Shown here: positions 8,907-17,355 of the stretch, piece by piece
Layout of the letters: each line of letters opens with the position of its first letter
Numbering within the stretch: the stretch's first letter is position 1
Assembly (NCBI RefSeq): GCF_014131735.1
Contig: NZ_CP039121.1
Span: forward strand, 2,480,001 to 2,544,000
DNA length: 64,000 bases
Source of the DNA: Lactiplantibacillus plantarum
GTDB lineage: Bacteria; Bacillota; Bacilli; Lactobacillales; Lactobacillaceae
Direction: 5' to 3'
Notes under the pieces: generated by a model
The model's database searches: none
Seen by the model: the letters and a program-made list of their open reading frames with translations, nothing else
What the model was told of the DNA's origin: nothing
Position numbers and translations under genes: made by a program

Positions 8907-9337
8907 CAATTCTCATCACTTTCTAAATTCTGATTAACTTGCCGTAACAAATCTAAAAATACCTGTTGTTGTTCGGCATCCAAATGGGCAAACATTTGCG
9001 CACTCGTCTGCCAGCCATGTTGACGGAGCTGCTCGCGTTTAGCACGCCCACTCGGGGTCACTACCACTTGCTTGGCACGCGCATCCGTTGGACTGACCAC
9101 TAATTGGACATATCCGCGCGTCTGCAAGCGTTGCACGATCATCCTGGCCGTCTGATGGGTGATTTCCTGGTACGTCTTAAACGCGGTTACCGTGCGACCT
9201 GGCTGATCCGTAAAAAAGGTCAGTGCATCCGCTTGCTCAGTCGTTAACCCCACCGTCCGCAAATGTTGGTTGCGACGCCGCTTGATTTGACGAGCTAAAA
9301 TCAGAACTTGCCGCGCCACCATTTCATCATGATTCAT
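8906..9337 (-). CDS. MarR family transcriptional regulator
   Basis: A 143-residue winged-helix MarR protein (DNA-binding core QITHQTARMIVQRLQTRGYVQLV, wing with SPTDARAKQVVVTPSGR). Start choice: ATG at 9337 has AGGTGA six bases upstream, whereas the longer ATG at 9358 overlaps the -10 box of the promoter and cannot be in the mRNA. It forms an operon with the MFS gene. A perfect palindrome in its own promoter suggests autorepression relieved by an efflux substrate. Confidence 0.87.
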   Translation of the reverse strand: MNHDEMVARQVLILARQIKRRRNQHLRTVGLTTEQADALTFFTDQPGRTVTAFKTYQEITHQTARMIVQRLQTRGYVQLVVSPTDARAKQVVVTPSGRAKREQLRQHGWQTSAQMFAHLDAEQQQVFLDLLRQVNQNLESDEN

Positions 9338-9356
9338 CTTAATCACCTGCCCTTTC

Positions 9357-9386
9357 ATTTATACAGCCAGCTGTATAAATTGTCAA
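9357..9386 (-). promoter_or_regulatory. Promoter with 24-bp perfect palindrome (MarR operator)
   Basis: On the minus strand TTGACA (9386-9381), 17 bases and TATAAA (9363-9358). The spacer and -10 are covered by the perfect inverted repeat ATTTATACAGC-CA-GCTGTATAAAT (9357-9380), so bound MarR would block RNA polymerase. Confidence 0.8.
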
Positions 9387-9437
9387 CCAGCGACCGCTAT
9401 TTTTTCTAGCAGCCTGAAGATCATTTTAAACAACGAC

Positions 9438-9471
9438 AAAAAGTGGCTAGGCTTGGTTAGCCTAACCACTC
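9438..9471 (-). terminator. Terminator of the TauE-like gene
   Basis: AGTGG and TAGGC arms pair with GCCTA and CCACT, followed by five T on the minus strand. Confidence 0.8.
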
Positions 9472-9481
9472 ATACCGTTGA

Positions 9482-10363
9482 CTATAACACATTTTTCCGG
9501 CGTTGCGCGGCACGCCATAACGAAAAGGCCGTCCAACAGCTCACTAAGACGATCAACCAACTCAGGGCTGTTAAGGACAGTGACTTAACTAAGGTCGCTG
9601 CCACCACCACGCCAATAATACCGCCTAAAATAATGCCGAATAAGCCGCGATAATCGACGCGGTCATGGCGAATAAAATTCACTGCCGAAATCGGCATCAA
9701 CAATGCGCACGACAGCATCATAATTGGGAAGGCGGCAATCGGGGTCAATCCCAGAAAATACACCATTACCATACACGGTGCGTACAGTCCGACTCCGGCT
9801 GACATCAGTAACCCTAGGATAAAGTTGCCACCAATGCCGACCAATAATTTCCAACCGGATAGCCCCGTCGCCTGATTAGCAACTCCCAGCAAACTGATCC
9901 AACCTAATAACTTCGCTGCCATCAGTAAAGCAGTGATGACTAACGCACCGGCCATGATTAACTGAATCCACCGCTGATTAAGCTTCGTCATGACTTCACT
10001 ACCCAGTAATGCGCCGAGCGTTGCTGCTAAAACTAAACTAATCAGTGTCACTGGCTCGACCGCAACTGCTGTAACAAAGAAAAACGCCTCAAACGCGGTC
10101 GGAATCGCATGCATCGTGTTCAAAGTTCCAGGTAGCTTACGTTCATCCTTTAAATAATGGCTCGCTTGAAAAATTGCCGTGGACACGACGAAACTTCCGA
10201 TACCAAGTGTGTCAAGAAAATCCGTCACGGCCCCGATAACCATGCCGAAACCAAAACTGTGGTCAAAAAATGGCGCTGCTTGCCGTCTGGCACCGGCTAA
10301 CAGCAACCCAAATAAGCCGATGCTGAGCAGCATCAACAACACCACAATTGCAATTACCATCAA
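9482..10363 (-). CDS. TauE/SafE family membrane transporter
   Basis: A 293-residue protein with about eight hydrophobic helices, of the TauE/SafE family of anion exporters. The N-terminal half has a long helix followed by FGFGMVIGAVTDFLDTLGIGS; the C-terminal half has ILGLLMSAGVGLYAPCMVMVYFLGL, the second conserved repeat. The ribosome binding site is GTGGGG before ATG. It is monocistronic with its own terminator. It is only distantly similar to the TauE-like protein at 6.9-7.6 kb, so this is not a recent duplication. Substrate unknown. Confidence 0.8.
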   Translation of the reverse strand: MMVIAIVVLLMLLSIGLFGLLLAGARRQAAPFFDHSFGFGMVIGAVTDFLDTLGIGSFVVSTAIFQASHYLKDERKLPGTLNTMHAIPTAFEAFFFVTAVAVEPVTLISLVLAATLGALLGSEVMTKLNQRWIQLIMAGALVITALLMAAKLLGWISLLGVANQATGLSGWKLLVGIGGNFILGLLMSAGVGLYAPCMVMVYFLGLTPIAAFPIMMLSCALLMPISAVNFIRHDRVDYRGLFGIILGGIIGVVVAATLVKSLSLTALSWLIVLVSCWTAFSLWRAAQRRKNVL

Positions 10364-10545
10364 TCTAACCCCACTCTCTTACCTACTCGTAGCATTATAC
10401 TGTATTTTTAGGAAGGAACCAAAAATTATTACCATGACGTCACTGCAAGTGGTACCCACAATCATCAGTTTGCATACTGAACGTGACCACCAGACCATAA
10501 GATCCCACCGGCACTAGGGCAACTATGCCCACAGATTGTCAGAAT

Positions 10546-10579
10546 GTGCTATAATCCAGTCAATCGATTGTGCACAATC
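10546..10579 (+). promoter_or_regulatory. Extended -10 promoter and OhrR-type palindrome
   Basis: TGCTATAAT (10547-10555) forms an extended -10, followed 10 bases later by the perfect 14-bp palindrome GATTGTG-CACAATC (10566-10579). This would lie at the transcription start of the downstream OhrR-like gene and fits autorepression. Confidence 0.65.
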
Positions 10580-10640
10580 ATTATTAGAACGTCTCCGCAC
10601 TTAATACTTAATACTCATCGCATGAAAGGCGGTAATTATC

Positions 10641-11081
10641 ATGAAGACAACCACAATTCGCCCCCTTGAAGACCACGTCTGTTTTTCAACCTACACAACA
10701 GTCCATGCTATTCAACGCCTCTACCAACCAACTTTGACAGCACACCGACTCACTTATCCACAATACTTGGTTCTAGTCGCACTCTATGCGACACCGCCGC
10801 GCGCTGTCACGGTCAAAACGTTGAGCACCCAGCTAAATTTAAGTACGGGAACGCTGACGCCCGTGCTACAGCGAATGACCCAAGCTGGTTTAATTACACG
10901 TCATCGGAATCCCCAAGATGAACGGAGCATCTTGCTCACTCTGACACCTCAAGGAACCGCAACACGACTTGCTTTAAATGATTTGCCGGATTTATTGACT
11001 GCTAAGGGTGGTCTCAATCAATCCGAGTGGGCACAACTAACTCAATTAATGACTAAGTTAATGACTAACCTGACCCGTTAA
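10641..11081 (+). CDS. MarR/OhrR-like redox-sensing regulator
   Basis: A 146-residue MarR protein of the OhrR subgroup. The N-terminal Cys14 in DHVCFSTYTTV occupies the position of the peroxide-reactive cysteine of OhrR (QLCFALY in Bacillus). The winged helix LSTQLNLSTGTLTPVLQRMTQAGLITR and the wing NPQDERSILLTLT follow. OhrR repressors sense organic hydroperoxides and control ohr/osmC genes; an OsmC gene is present at 31.7 kb but not adjacent. ATG follows AAAGGCGG. A palindrome in the promoter suggests autoregulation. Confidence 0.8.
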   Translation: MKTTTIRPLEDHVCFSTYTTVHAIQRLYQPTLTAHRLTYPQYLVLVALYATPPRAVTVKTLSTQLNLSTGTLTPVLQRMTQAGLITRHRNPQDERSILLTLTPQGTATRLALNDLPDLLTAKGGLNQSEWAQLTQLMTKLMTNLTR

Positions 11082-11273
11082 ATAACCCTGCTAATATTAG
11101 GAAGATAAATAAATTAATTTAAAGCCACCACGCCGCCCAATCCTATTTTGTCGAAACTCGAATCACCAACCGAATAACACTGATCATTTTGAGCCTTGTC
11201 GAACTTTATTATTAAAATATCGTTATTAGTTCGGATTTTGGGCAAAAAGCCGGCCACAACCAACGATATTTGA

Positions 11274-11302
11274 TTGTCATCACCATTAATCTCTGGTATG
11301 CT
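11274..11302 (+). promoter_or_regulatory. Sigma-A promoter of the SteT-like gene
   Basis: TTGTCA, a 17-base spacer and TATGCT, about 50 bases before the start codon. The 190 bases before it hold no gene. Confidence 0.65.
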
Positions 11303-11351
11303 AAGTGCAATCATTTAGAATTTGGTTGTTTCAAGGGAGGATTTCAGGTTA

Positions 11352-12683
11352 ATGCAGGAAACAAAGCAAGCAACGACCCTGAACCGTTCACTCGGTTTTT
11401 GGTCAGCACTTTCACTCGTCGTTGGTACGGTTATTGGGTCAGGAATCTTCTTCAAGCAATCATCAGTCCTTGATAGTGCGGGCTCACCGAGCGCTGCGTT
11501 ACTCGCCTGGTTACTAGGTGGACTGATTACGTTGACCGCGGGCTTAACAATCGCCGAGGTCGGTGCCCAAATGCCGCATACGGGCGGGCTCTATGTCTAC
11601 ATGGAACAAATCTATGGTAAATTGTGGGGCTTTCTCTCTGGTTGGATGCAAATCGCCGTCTACGGTCCCGCTATCATCGCTTCAATTAGCGCTTACCTTG
11701 GTATATTACTAGTTGGTTTCTTCAACCTGCGGGCGGGTTGGCAGGCGCCACTCTCGATTGGCGTCATCGTCCTGATTGGAATCCTCAACATGTTCGAAAA
11801 CCGTTGGGGCGCCGCATTTCAAATTGCGACCACGTTGGGCAAATTATTACCGATTGCGGCTATTATTATTTTTGGACTCTTCTATGGTAATCAGAATGCG
11901 CTGGGACAGTCTTTACATACAATTACCCAATCAACGGGTAGTTTCGGGGTTGCCGTCCTCGCAACACTTTTTGCCTATGATGGCTGGATCTTAGTCGCTA
12001 ACTTGGGTGGCGAAATCAAGAACCCGCAGAAGTTATTACCACAAGCCATTATTTTAGGGATTTCAATGGTCTTGATTGCGTATACCTTAGTCAGCTATGG
12101 GATTCTCCACTTCGTACCCGCGGCAACGATCCACAAACTCGGGCAACAAACGACGCTGTACTTTGCCCAAGCGGCGTTTGGCACAATTGGCGGGCGCCTA
12201 CTGAACATTGGGATTATCATCTCGATGGTGGGCTGTTTAAACGGCAAGATTATGACCTTCCCCCGCATCGTGTACGCCATGGCTGCTCAGAATCAGTTGC
12301 CATTCGCTAAACAACTCAGTTACTTGCACAAAAAATCACACGAGCCGATCGCCGCAACCATTGCCATTCTCGTTTATGCTAGTATTATGATCCTGTTCTT
12401 CAATCCAGATCGCTTATCGGACCTCTGTATCTTCACGGTCTACTGCTTCTACGTGGCAACCTTCGTTGGTGTCTTTATTTTAAGAAAACGACGTCCAGCT
12501 TCTGAGCGACCATTCTCGACACCTGGATTTCCGATCACACCGCTGATTGCGATTCTGGGCGCGCTGTTCGTGATTATCAGTGAAATTGGCTCAGACTTAT
12601 CGGGTGTACTGATTTCCTTGGTTATCGTGGCCGTTGGGTTCCCAATCTATTATTGGAAGCAGCAGCAAAATCAAAATGCTTAA
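11352..12683 (+). CDS. steT: APC family amino acid permease, SteT-like
   Basis: A 443-residue, 12-helix APC-superfamily transporter closely resembling the serine/threonine exchanger SteT of Bacillus subtilis. Shared features are the helix 1 motif GTVIGSGIFF, AWLLGGLITLTAGLTIAEVGAQMPHTGGLY, and YGKLWGFLSGWMQIAVYGPAI. It probably exchanges neutral amino acids across the membrane. The start is the ATG at 11352 with GGGAGG upstream; the frame is open for ten more codons without a ribosome binding site. It is monocistronic between its own promoter and a strong terminator. Confidence 0.88.
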   Translation: MQETKQATTLNRSLGFWSALSLVVGTVIGSGIFFKQSSVLDSAGSPSAALLAWLLGGLITLTAGLTIAEVGAQMPHTGGLYVYMEQIYGKLWGFLSGWMQIAVYGPAIIASISAYLGILLVGFFNLRAGWQAPLSIGVIVLIGILNMFENRWGAAFQIATTLGKLLPIAAIIIFGLFYGNQNALGQSLHTITQSTGSFGVAVLATLFAYDGWILVANLGGEIKNPQKLLPQAIILGISMVLIAYTLVSYGILHFVPAATIHKLGQQTTLYFAQAAFGTIGGRLLNIGIIISMVGCLNGKIMTFPRIVYAMAAQNQLPFAKQLSYLHKKSHEPIAATIAILVYASIMILFFNPDRLSDLCIFTVYCFYVATFVGVFILRKRRPASERPFSTPGFPITPLIAILGALFVIISEIGSDLSGVLISLVIVAVGFPIYYWKQQQNQNA

Positions 12684-12706
12684 TTTAAATTCTTGATAAC
12701 TTGTAA

Positions 12707-12753
12707 AAGAGCGTTGTTACTGAAGATATTTTCAGTAGCAACGCTCTTTTTAT
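12707..12753. terminator. Bidirectional terminator between steT and the PTS operon
   Basis: AGAGCGTTG and TACTGAA arms pair with TTCAGTA and CAACGCTCT, with T and A runs on both sides. Confidence 0.85.
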
Positions 12754-12817
12754 GCTTTTCAACGCGCATTGAAATAAGTGATTTAATTTGCTTACCGATT
12801 ACCTTAACGCTTAGTAA

Positions 12818-13576
12818 CTAAACCTCACTATATTTGATTAATTTGATCTGCTGTCGTTCTAACCATTCCTGCATTTGAGAATCTGTTAACATTGCGACTT
12901 CTTGCGTCCGGGGAACTGTCAGGCTTGAATGTTGTAATAAGTAGTCATCCAAATAGCCAGGATGACAAACCATCATAGCATAGCCGTCATTATATTGGGC
13001 TAGTGCCGCACGTTTCAACGTTTCATAAGGGTTATAGTTTTTGCCCATACTTTCCATAAAAACATGTAATACTTTTCCCTTAAATAGCACACTCGGACTA
13101 TCTGGGCCTGCTGCAAAGCGTAAAAGATTTAAGCGATGACGTTCACCCACAATTTCCAATCCCTTAACAAAGTTATCACTAACTACCGCATGACCCTCAA
13201 AATAATCAGGCTGGCGACCAACTAACGCTACAAATTTTTGATATTGCGCTTCGATTTCCAAAACAACTTCATTAAGATCGACAAAATCATGAATAGCCGC
13301 CCGATAATCCGAGGAATGACGAAAGGTACCATCTGGATTAGTGATGCTCGGAATCAATTTTGGATTTGTTAATGGCCGGCCAGCAGATATAACAGTATGC
13401 AACCCTAAGCAAACCCCTGCATCTTTAATCATGGCTAATCCTGACATCGTCGTTGGCATATTGACCATAACACCCACATTATTAATTAACCCGTTGTGAA
13501 CTGTTCGTGCAATCCCAACATTAACTGCATCGGAATAACCTAAATCATCAGCTCGAACGATTACTTTTCTTTCCAT
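12818..13576 (-). CDS. ChbG/HpnK (YdjC-like) carbohydrate deacetylase
   Basis: A 252-residue member of the YdjC family of metal-dependent carbohydrate deacetylases; ChbG deacetylates chito-oligosaccharide phosphates. The metal-site signature ADDLGYS is at residues 9-15, with GLHTVIS near residue 59 and EGHAVV near residue 127 supplying His ligands. It is the last gene of a PTS operon, six bases after the EIIBC stop. This suggests that the imported sugar phosphate carries an acetyl group, for example an N-acetylated disaccharide. The substrate is inferred only. Confidence 0.83.
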   Translation of the reverse strand: MERKVIVRADDLGYSDAVNVGIARTVHNGLINNVGVMVNMPTTMSGLAMIKDAGVCLGLHTVISAGRPLTNPKLIPSITNPDGTFRHSSDYRAAIHDFVDLNEVVLEIEAQYQKFVALVGRQPDYFEGHAVVSDNFVKGLEIVGERHRLNLLRFAAGPDSPSVLFKGKVLHVFMESMGKNYNPYETLKRAALAQYNDGYAMMVCHPGYLDDYLLQHSSLTVPRTQEVAMLTDSQMQEWLERQQIKLIKYSEV

Positions 13577-13582
13577 TAGCTT

Positions 13583-15034
13583 TTAAGCCTCCACTAGTTT
13601 AAATTCTTTAGTCCCCTGTTTGTTTGTATTGGCTTCAACACCAATCGCATAAGTTGCAATAGCAGCTGCTACAAACGCAATCACGCCACTAACCACACCG
13701 TTAATCACATTAGATGTTTGCCCGCCAACATACGCAGTTAAAGATAAAAAGTTTGCAACAGGTACCATGACATAAGCTGTAACTGTTGTCAGGCCAGCAT
13801 ATAAGCCACCGCAAAATCCACCAATCATCATGCCAATAAACGGTCGTTTATAACGAATTGCTAGTCCATATAATCCTGGTTCAGTCACACCTCCGATAAT
13901 ACTAGCGATTAAATAACCCCAAGCAAGTGTCTTTTGATCTTGGTCCTTAATTCGTAAGGCCGCACCCAAACACATGCCCGCGACCGACATACTAGCGGCA
14001 ACTGCGCCAAGTGTGACAAAGTTTTCATGACCCGATTGCGCAAAAATCATCATCATCGTCGTAAGCATTAAGAGATGCATCCCGGTCATAACCAAGATTT
14101 CCCATAAGGCACCAACCACTCCAACCGCGATAATCGTTGGCAAGCCACCTAATTTCCCAAAAGCTAATATTCCTGTACAAATGTAATTGCCGATAAAGTT
14201 TCCCGCTGGGCCTAAAATACATAACGAAATCGGCAACATGATTGCAATCGTCAACGTTGGGATAACAATCGTACTAATTGACTCTGGTACATAACGCTTA
14301 AAGAACCGTTCAATATACGACATTACCCAAACCGACAAAATAATTGGAATGACCGTACTTGAATAATTAACTAATGGCATTGCGATACCGAAGATATTAA
14401 ATGCCTTTCCAGCAGTCACAATTTTAATTAAATTAGGATCAATCAAAATTGCACCTAAAAACATTGAAATAATCCGTGACGTATTAAATTGCTTAGCAGC
14501 TGTATATCCTAAGATGATTGGAAAAAAGTAGAATCCAGCATCACCAACCAACGTAAATAACTGATACAACGATGTTTTAGTACCAAGAATATTGAACATA
14601 CTTGGTCCTAAAATGGCCGCAAACATTTTAAACATTGATGCAGCAATCAACATCGGAATCAATGGTGTTAAACATCCAGCCAATTTATTTAGAATCATAT
14701 TTCCCGCAGACTTAAACGTTAACTTTTCTTTAGGTCGATTATCTAAATCTTCATTAATTGGCGCGTTTCTAGTTAAATTTCCCACCGTAAGTAACGCATC
14801 ATAAACTTTGCTAACTGCTTGTCCAATAATGATTTGATACTGGCCACCAGCGCGATTGACACCAATCACACCTGGAATATTCTGTACCTCACCATCATTA
14901 GGAATACTTTCATCCTTCAAATTAAAACGTAATCGGGTCATACAATGTGTCACCGAAGAAATATTCGCACTACCACCAACTGCTTCCAGTACACCATTCG
15001 CCACTTTTTCATACTGTTTATCCTTATTTTTCAT
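13583..15034 (-). CDS. PTS transporter subunit EIIBC (glucose/beta-glucoside superfamily)
   Basis: A 483-residue fused EIIB-EIIC permease. The EIIB domain (about residues 1-80) has the phosphocysteine in SSVTHCMTRLRF and the GVIGVNRAGGQYQIIIGQ segment. The EIIC domain with about ten helices follows. The EIIA domain is absent and is encoded separately upstream, as in sucrose, trehalose or MurNAc systems. GGAGG precedes ATG. Neighbours are a LicT-type antiterminator and a ChbG-like deacetylase. The sugar is not determinable from sequence; an acetylated or beta-glucoside-like sugar fits the context. Confidence 0.9.
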   Translation of the reverse strand: MKNKDKQYEKVANGVLEAVGGSANISSVTHCMTRLRFNLKDESIPNDGEVQNIPGVIGVNRAGGQYQIIIGQAVSKVYDALLTVGNLTRNAPINEDLDNRPKEKLTFKSAGNMILNKLAGCLTPLIPMLIAASMFKMFAAILGPSMFNILGTKTSLYQLFTLVGDAGFYFFPIILGYTAAKQFNTSRIISMFLGAILIDPNLIKIVTAGKAFNIFGIAMPLVNYSSTVIPIILSVWVMSYIERFFKRYVPESISTIVIPTLTIAIMLPISLCILGPAGNFIGNYICTGILAFGKLGGLPTIIAVGVVGALWEILVMTGMHLLMLTTMMMIFAQSGHENFVTLGAVAASMSVAGMCLGAALRIKDQDQKTLAWGYLIASIIGGVTEPGLYGLAIRYKRPFIGMMIGGFCGGLYAGLTTVTAYVMVPVANFLSLTAYVGGQTSNVINGVVSGVIAFVAAAIATYAIGVEANTNKQGTKEFKLVEA

Positions 15035-15061
15035 GTCGCATACACCTCCATTAATTAACGG

Positions 15062-15904
15062 TTACGCTTGAGTATTCATTTTATTAACGATCCTTTTAAC
15101 ATATATCATTAGGTAGAAAAGTTCATCATCATTACTATTAGTATCAAGTTGACTATCAACGTAGTCTGCAATTCGCTTTGCTACCAAGTAAATTTCAGGC
15201 TCATCATGCCTCATCGTATTAAATAATTTAGAATTATCATTTTCAGAAATTTGCTCATGTTTCTTCATCCGTTTAATGTAATACCGTAAATGCATGACAA
15301 ACCGGTTGTATGTGAATTCGGTTTGATTGATTCTAAGCTCATATTCTTGTTCAATAATTTTTGTGATGATTTTTATCATTTCATCGTCGCTATTTACACT
15401 TGAATTGGTCGCTAAATCATTAGTCTGAGAATTGACAAAATGCATGGCAATTGCTGTGACCTCGGAAACTGGTAATTGAATATTTAGCCGTCGATTAATT
15501 AACCTGACGGCGTAATACCCAACATCCGTTTCTTGTGGGTATAATTGCTCCACATCATATGAAAATGGTAACTGGGCGCTTTTATAATGGGTTAGTCGCG
15601 TTATTGCAAAGTTAATATGATCAGCTAAGCTAAAAATCATATTTGGATTCAAAATTCTTGGAATTAGTGCCTGCGCTCGCTCAACAATTGCCGCACTCAA
15701 ATCAAAGATTTCAGTGGGTATTTCTTTTAGTAATTGATAATATTGATAGTTTAATTTATAAAATGTCATCGTCACTTTAGTCATATCAGTAAGCTCATAC
15801 GGGACTTTTTGAAATCCTAGTCCCTTACCAAAGGCGACCAATTCTTCACCATGTTGATCAAGACAAACGACCACGTTGTTATTAATTTTCTTCACCACCC
15901 GCAT
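15062..15904 (-). CDS. BglG/LicT-type transcriptional antiterminator
   Basis: A 280-residue RNA-binding antiterminator: an N-terminal CAT domain (residues 1-55, MRVVKKINNNVVVCLDQHG), then PRD1 and PRD2 with conserved His residues (LADHINFAI, HFVNSQTND and others) that are phosphorylated by the PTS. The start ATG at 15904 has GGAGT ten bases upstream; an earlier GTG overlaps the ribosome binding site. Its RNA target is very likely the RAT/terminator in the leader of its own operon, giving substrate-dependent readthrough into EIIA. Confidence 0.92.
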   Translation of the reverse strand: MRVVKKINNNVVVCLDQHGEELVAFGKGLGFQKVPYELTDMTKVTMTFYKLNYQYYQLLKEIPTEIFDLSAAIVERAQALIPRILNPNMIFSLADHINFAITRLTHYKSAQLPFSYDVEQLYPQETDVGYYAVRLINRRLNIQLPVSEVTAIAMHFVNSQTNDLATNSSVNSDDEMIKIITKIIEQEYELRINQTEFTYNRFVMHLRYYIKRMKKHEQISENDNSKLFNTMRHDEPEIYLVAKRIADYVDSQLDTNSNDDELFYLMIYVKRIVNKMNTQA

Positions 15905-15929
15905 TTTAATTCGCACTCCTTTACATAGT

Positions 15930-16421
15930 TTATGCTTGCTTTAAAACTGGTGTGCCGGCTGCTAATTGTTGATGAAGCTTACTGCCAAGTGGCACTTCGC
16001 CCGTATAACCTTCTGTAAAGACAACTATGGTGGTCATATCTAATCCCGCGGTCGCCATCGTTTGGCGATCGAGCGTCACTAATAGGGTCCCTGCTTTAAC
16101 TTCTTGATTTAATTTGACGTGTGCCGTAAAGCCTCTACCATTTAAGCCAACTGTATCTAGGCCAATGTGAACCAATACAGACACGCCCCTAGTCTCATCC
16201 ATGATGCCAATAGCGTGTTTACTTTCAGGTAATGCAACGATTTTCCCACTAATCGGTGCCACAACTTGATTAGTGTCCTCACTCGGCCTAATAGCAAATC
16301 CATCACCCATCATTTTCTTTGCAAACACTTCATCCATAACGGCCGTGATCGGTATATAAATACCTTCAATTGGTGTAACCACCTCGAAGACATCAACTTT
16401 CTTTCTTTTAATTCCAAACAT
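15930..16421 (-). CDS. PTS EIIA component, glucose family
   Basis: A 163-residue soluble EIIA (Crr-type) phosphocarrier that passes phosphate from HPr to EIIB. The phosphoacceptor His lies in VLVHIGLDTVGLNG near residue 90, and IGIMDETRGV holds the other active-site segment. It is the first gene of the operon. ATG at 16421 is seven bases after GGAGG, better than the GTG one codon earlier. Expression depends on the antitermination leader immediately upstream. Confidence 0.92.
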   Translation of the reverse strand: MFGIKRKKVDVFEVVTPIEGIYIPITAVMDEVFAKKMMGDGFAIRPSEDTNQVVAPISGKIVALPESKHAIGIMDETRGVSVLVHIGLDTVGLNGRGFTAHVKLNQEVKAGTLLVTLDRQTMATAGLDMTTIVVFTEGYTGEVPLGSKLHQQLAAGTPVLKQA

Positions 16422-16441
16422 CACTGAACCTCCTTCAATAC

Positions 16442-16511
16442 AAAAAAACTCCTTGAGGCACCCACTTCACCCGTATATTTCAACAAGTAAAAGGTAATGC
16501 CTCAAAGAGTA
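16442..16511 (-). terminator. Leader terminator of the PTS operon (antitermination target)
   Basis: On the minus strand ACTC-TTTGAGGCA pairs with TGCCTCAA-GGAGT, followed by seven T, upstream of EIIA. Its 5' arm overlaps the RAT, so RAT folding and terminator folding exclude each other. Confidence 0.85.
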
Positions 16512-16524
16512 TGAGTTACAATCC
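16493..16524 (-). promoter_or_regulatory. RAT (ribonucleic antiterminator) element
   Basis: The minus strand GGATTGTAAC...GAGGCATTACC fits the LicT/SacY RAT pattern (GGATTGT-ACT...GCA--ACC). It is the expected binding site of the antiterminator encoded two genes downstream. Confidence 0.78.
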
Positions 16525-16540
16525 TTAATTTCAGTTTTAC

Positions 16541-16555
16541 AGAAAACGTTTTCAT
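16541..16555 (-). promoter_or_regulatory. cre site (CcpA operator)
   Basis: ATGAAAACGTTTTCT on the minus strand closely matches the cre consensus. It sits around the transcription start, so CcpA would repress the operon when preferred sugars are present. Confidence 0.8.
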
Positions 16556-16560
16556 TAACT

Positions 16561-16588
16561 ATATTATCACGCCTTCTATTTTTTGCAA
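16561..16588 (-). promoter_or_regulatory. Promoter of the PTS operon
   Basis: TTGCAA, 16 bases and TAATAT on the minus strand, directly upstream of the cre site. Confidence 0.6.
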
Positions 16589-16608
16589 GACATTTAAATA
16601 TTTTTTAT

Positions 16609-16650
16609 AAAAAAGGCCAAACAAAGCATTATTGCTTGTTTGGTCTTTTC
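16609..16650 (-). terminator. Terminator of the amino acid ABC operon
   Basis: The minus strand stem AAAAGACCAAACAAGCA/TGCTTTGTTTGGCCTTTT ends in a T run. Confidence 0.85.
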
Positions 16651-16685
16651 ATTAAGGAATTTCAGCCATCATCCCACCAGTTTAA

Positions 16686-17339
16686 TTACGCTAACTTCTT
16701 ATCCAACACACGTGACAGAATTGACAAGGCGTAACAAATAATGAAGTACATGACTGCGATCATTAAGAACATCGGTAAAATATACGCTGAGTTCTGACCA
16801 TAAATAATTTGCGCATGGTTTAATAATTCAGGTAAGACAATAATGGTTGCCAGCGACGTATCCTTAATCAGTGAGATAAATTGACTCACAATCGTTGGGA
16901 TCGTCTTCTTGATTGCTTGTGGAAAGACAATGTGCCATAACGCTTGTACATAGCTCATCCCGTTAGCCCGGGCGCCTTCCATCTGACCGTAATCAACCGC
17001 CAAAATCCCTGAACGAATGATTTCGGCTAACATGGCCGATTCAAAAATCGTCATAGCGAGGATGGCTGCGAAAATGATACCAGGCTTGAATCCCAAGTGT
17101 GGCAAGCCAAAGTAAGTAAAGAAGATAATTAAGATCAATGGCAAGTTTCGAATAATGTCAACAACAAACCCAACCACTGCCGATAAATATTTAATCTTGA
17201 CGTACCGAAGCACCCCTAGGACTGAACCGATAATAAAACTGGCAATGATGGAAACGACGGACACTTCCACCGTTACCCAGAGTCCTTCGAGCAAGAACCG
17301 GATATTTATCCACGAATACGCTTGAATAAAGTTTTGCAT
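16686..17339 (-). CDS. glnP: Amino acid ABC transporter permease (second subunit)
   Basis: A 217-residue permease of the His/Glu/Gln polar amino acid family with about five helices. The EAA loop that contacts the ATPase reads EGARANGMSYVQALWHIVFPQAIKKTIP. It is the last gene of a four-gene operon, 16 bases after the other permease, with which it should heterodimerise. The substrate class (glutamine/glutamate) is inferred from family resemblance. Confidence 0.85.
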   Translation of the reverse strand: MQNFIQAYSWINIRFLLEGLWVTVEVSVVSIIASFIIGSVLGVLRYVKIKYLSAVVGFVVDIIRNLPLILIIFFTYFGLPHLGFKPGIIFAAILAMTIFESAMLAEIIRSGILAVDYGQMEGARANGMSYVQALWHIVFPQAIKKTIPTIVSQFISLIKDTSLATIIVLPELLNHAQIIYGQNSAYILPMFLMIAVMYFIICYALSILSRVLDKKLA

Positions 17340-17355
17340 GAATCGTCGCCCCCTT

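Noticed and set aside
9337..9358. Longer start of the MarR gene at 9358
   Set aside because: That ATG overlaps the -10 box; the internal ATG has a proper ribosome binding site.
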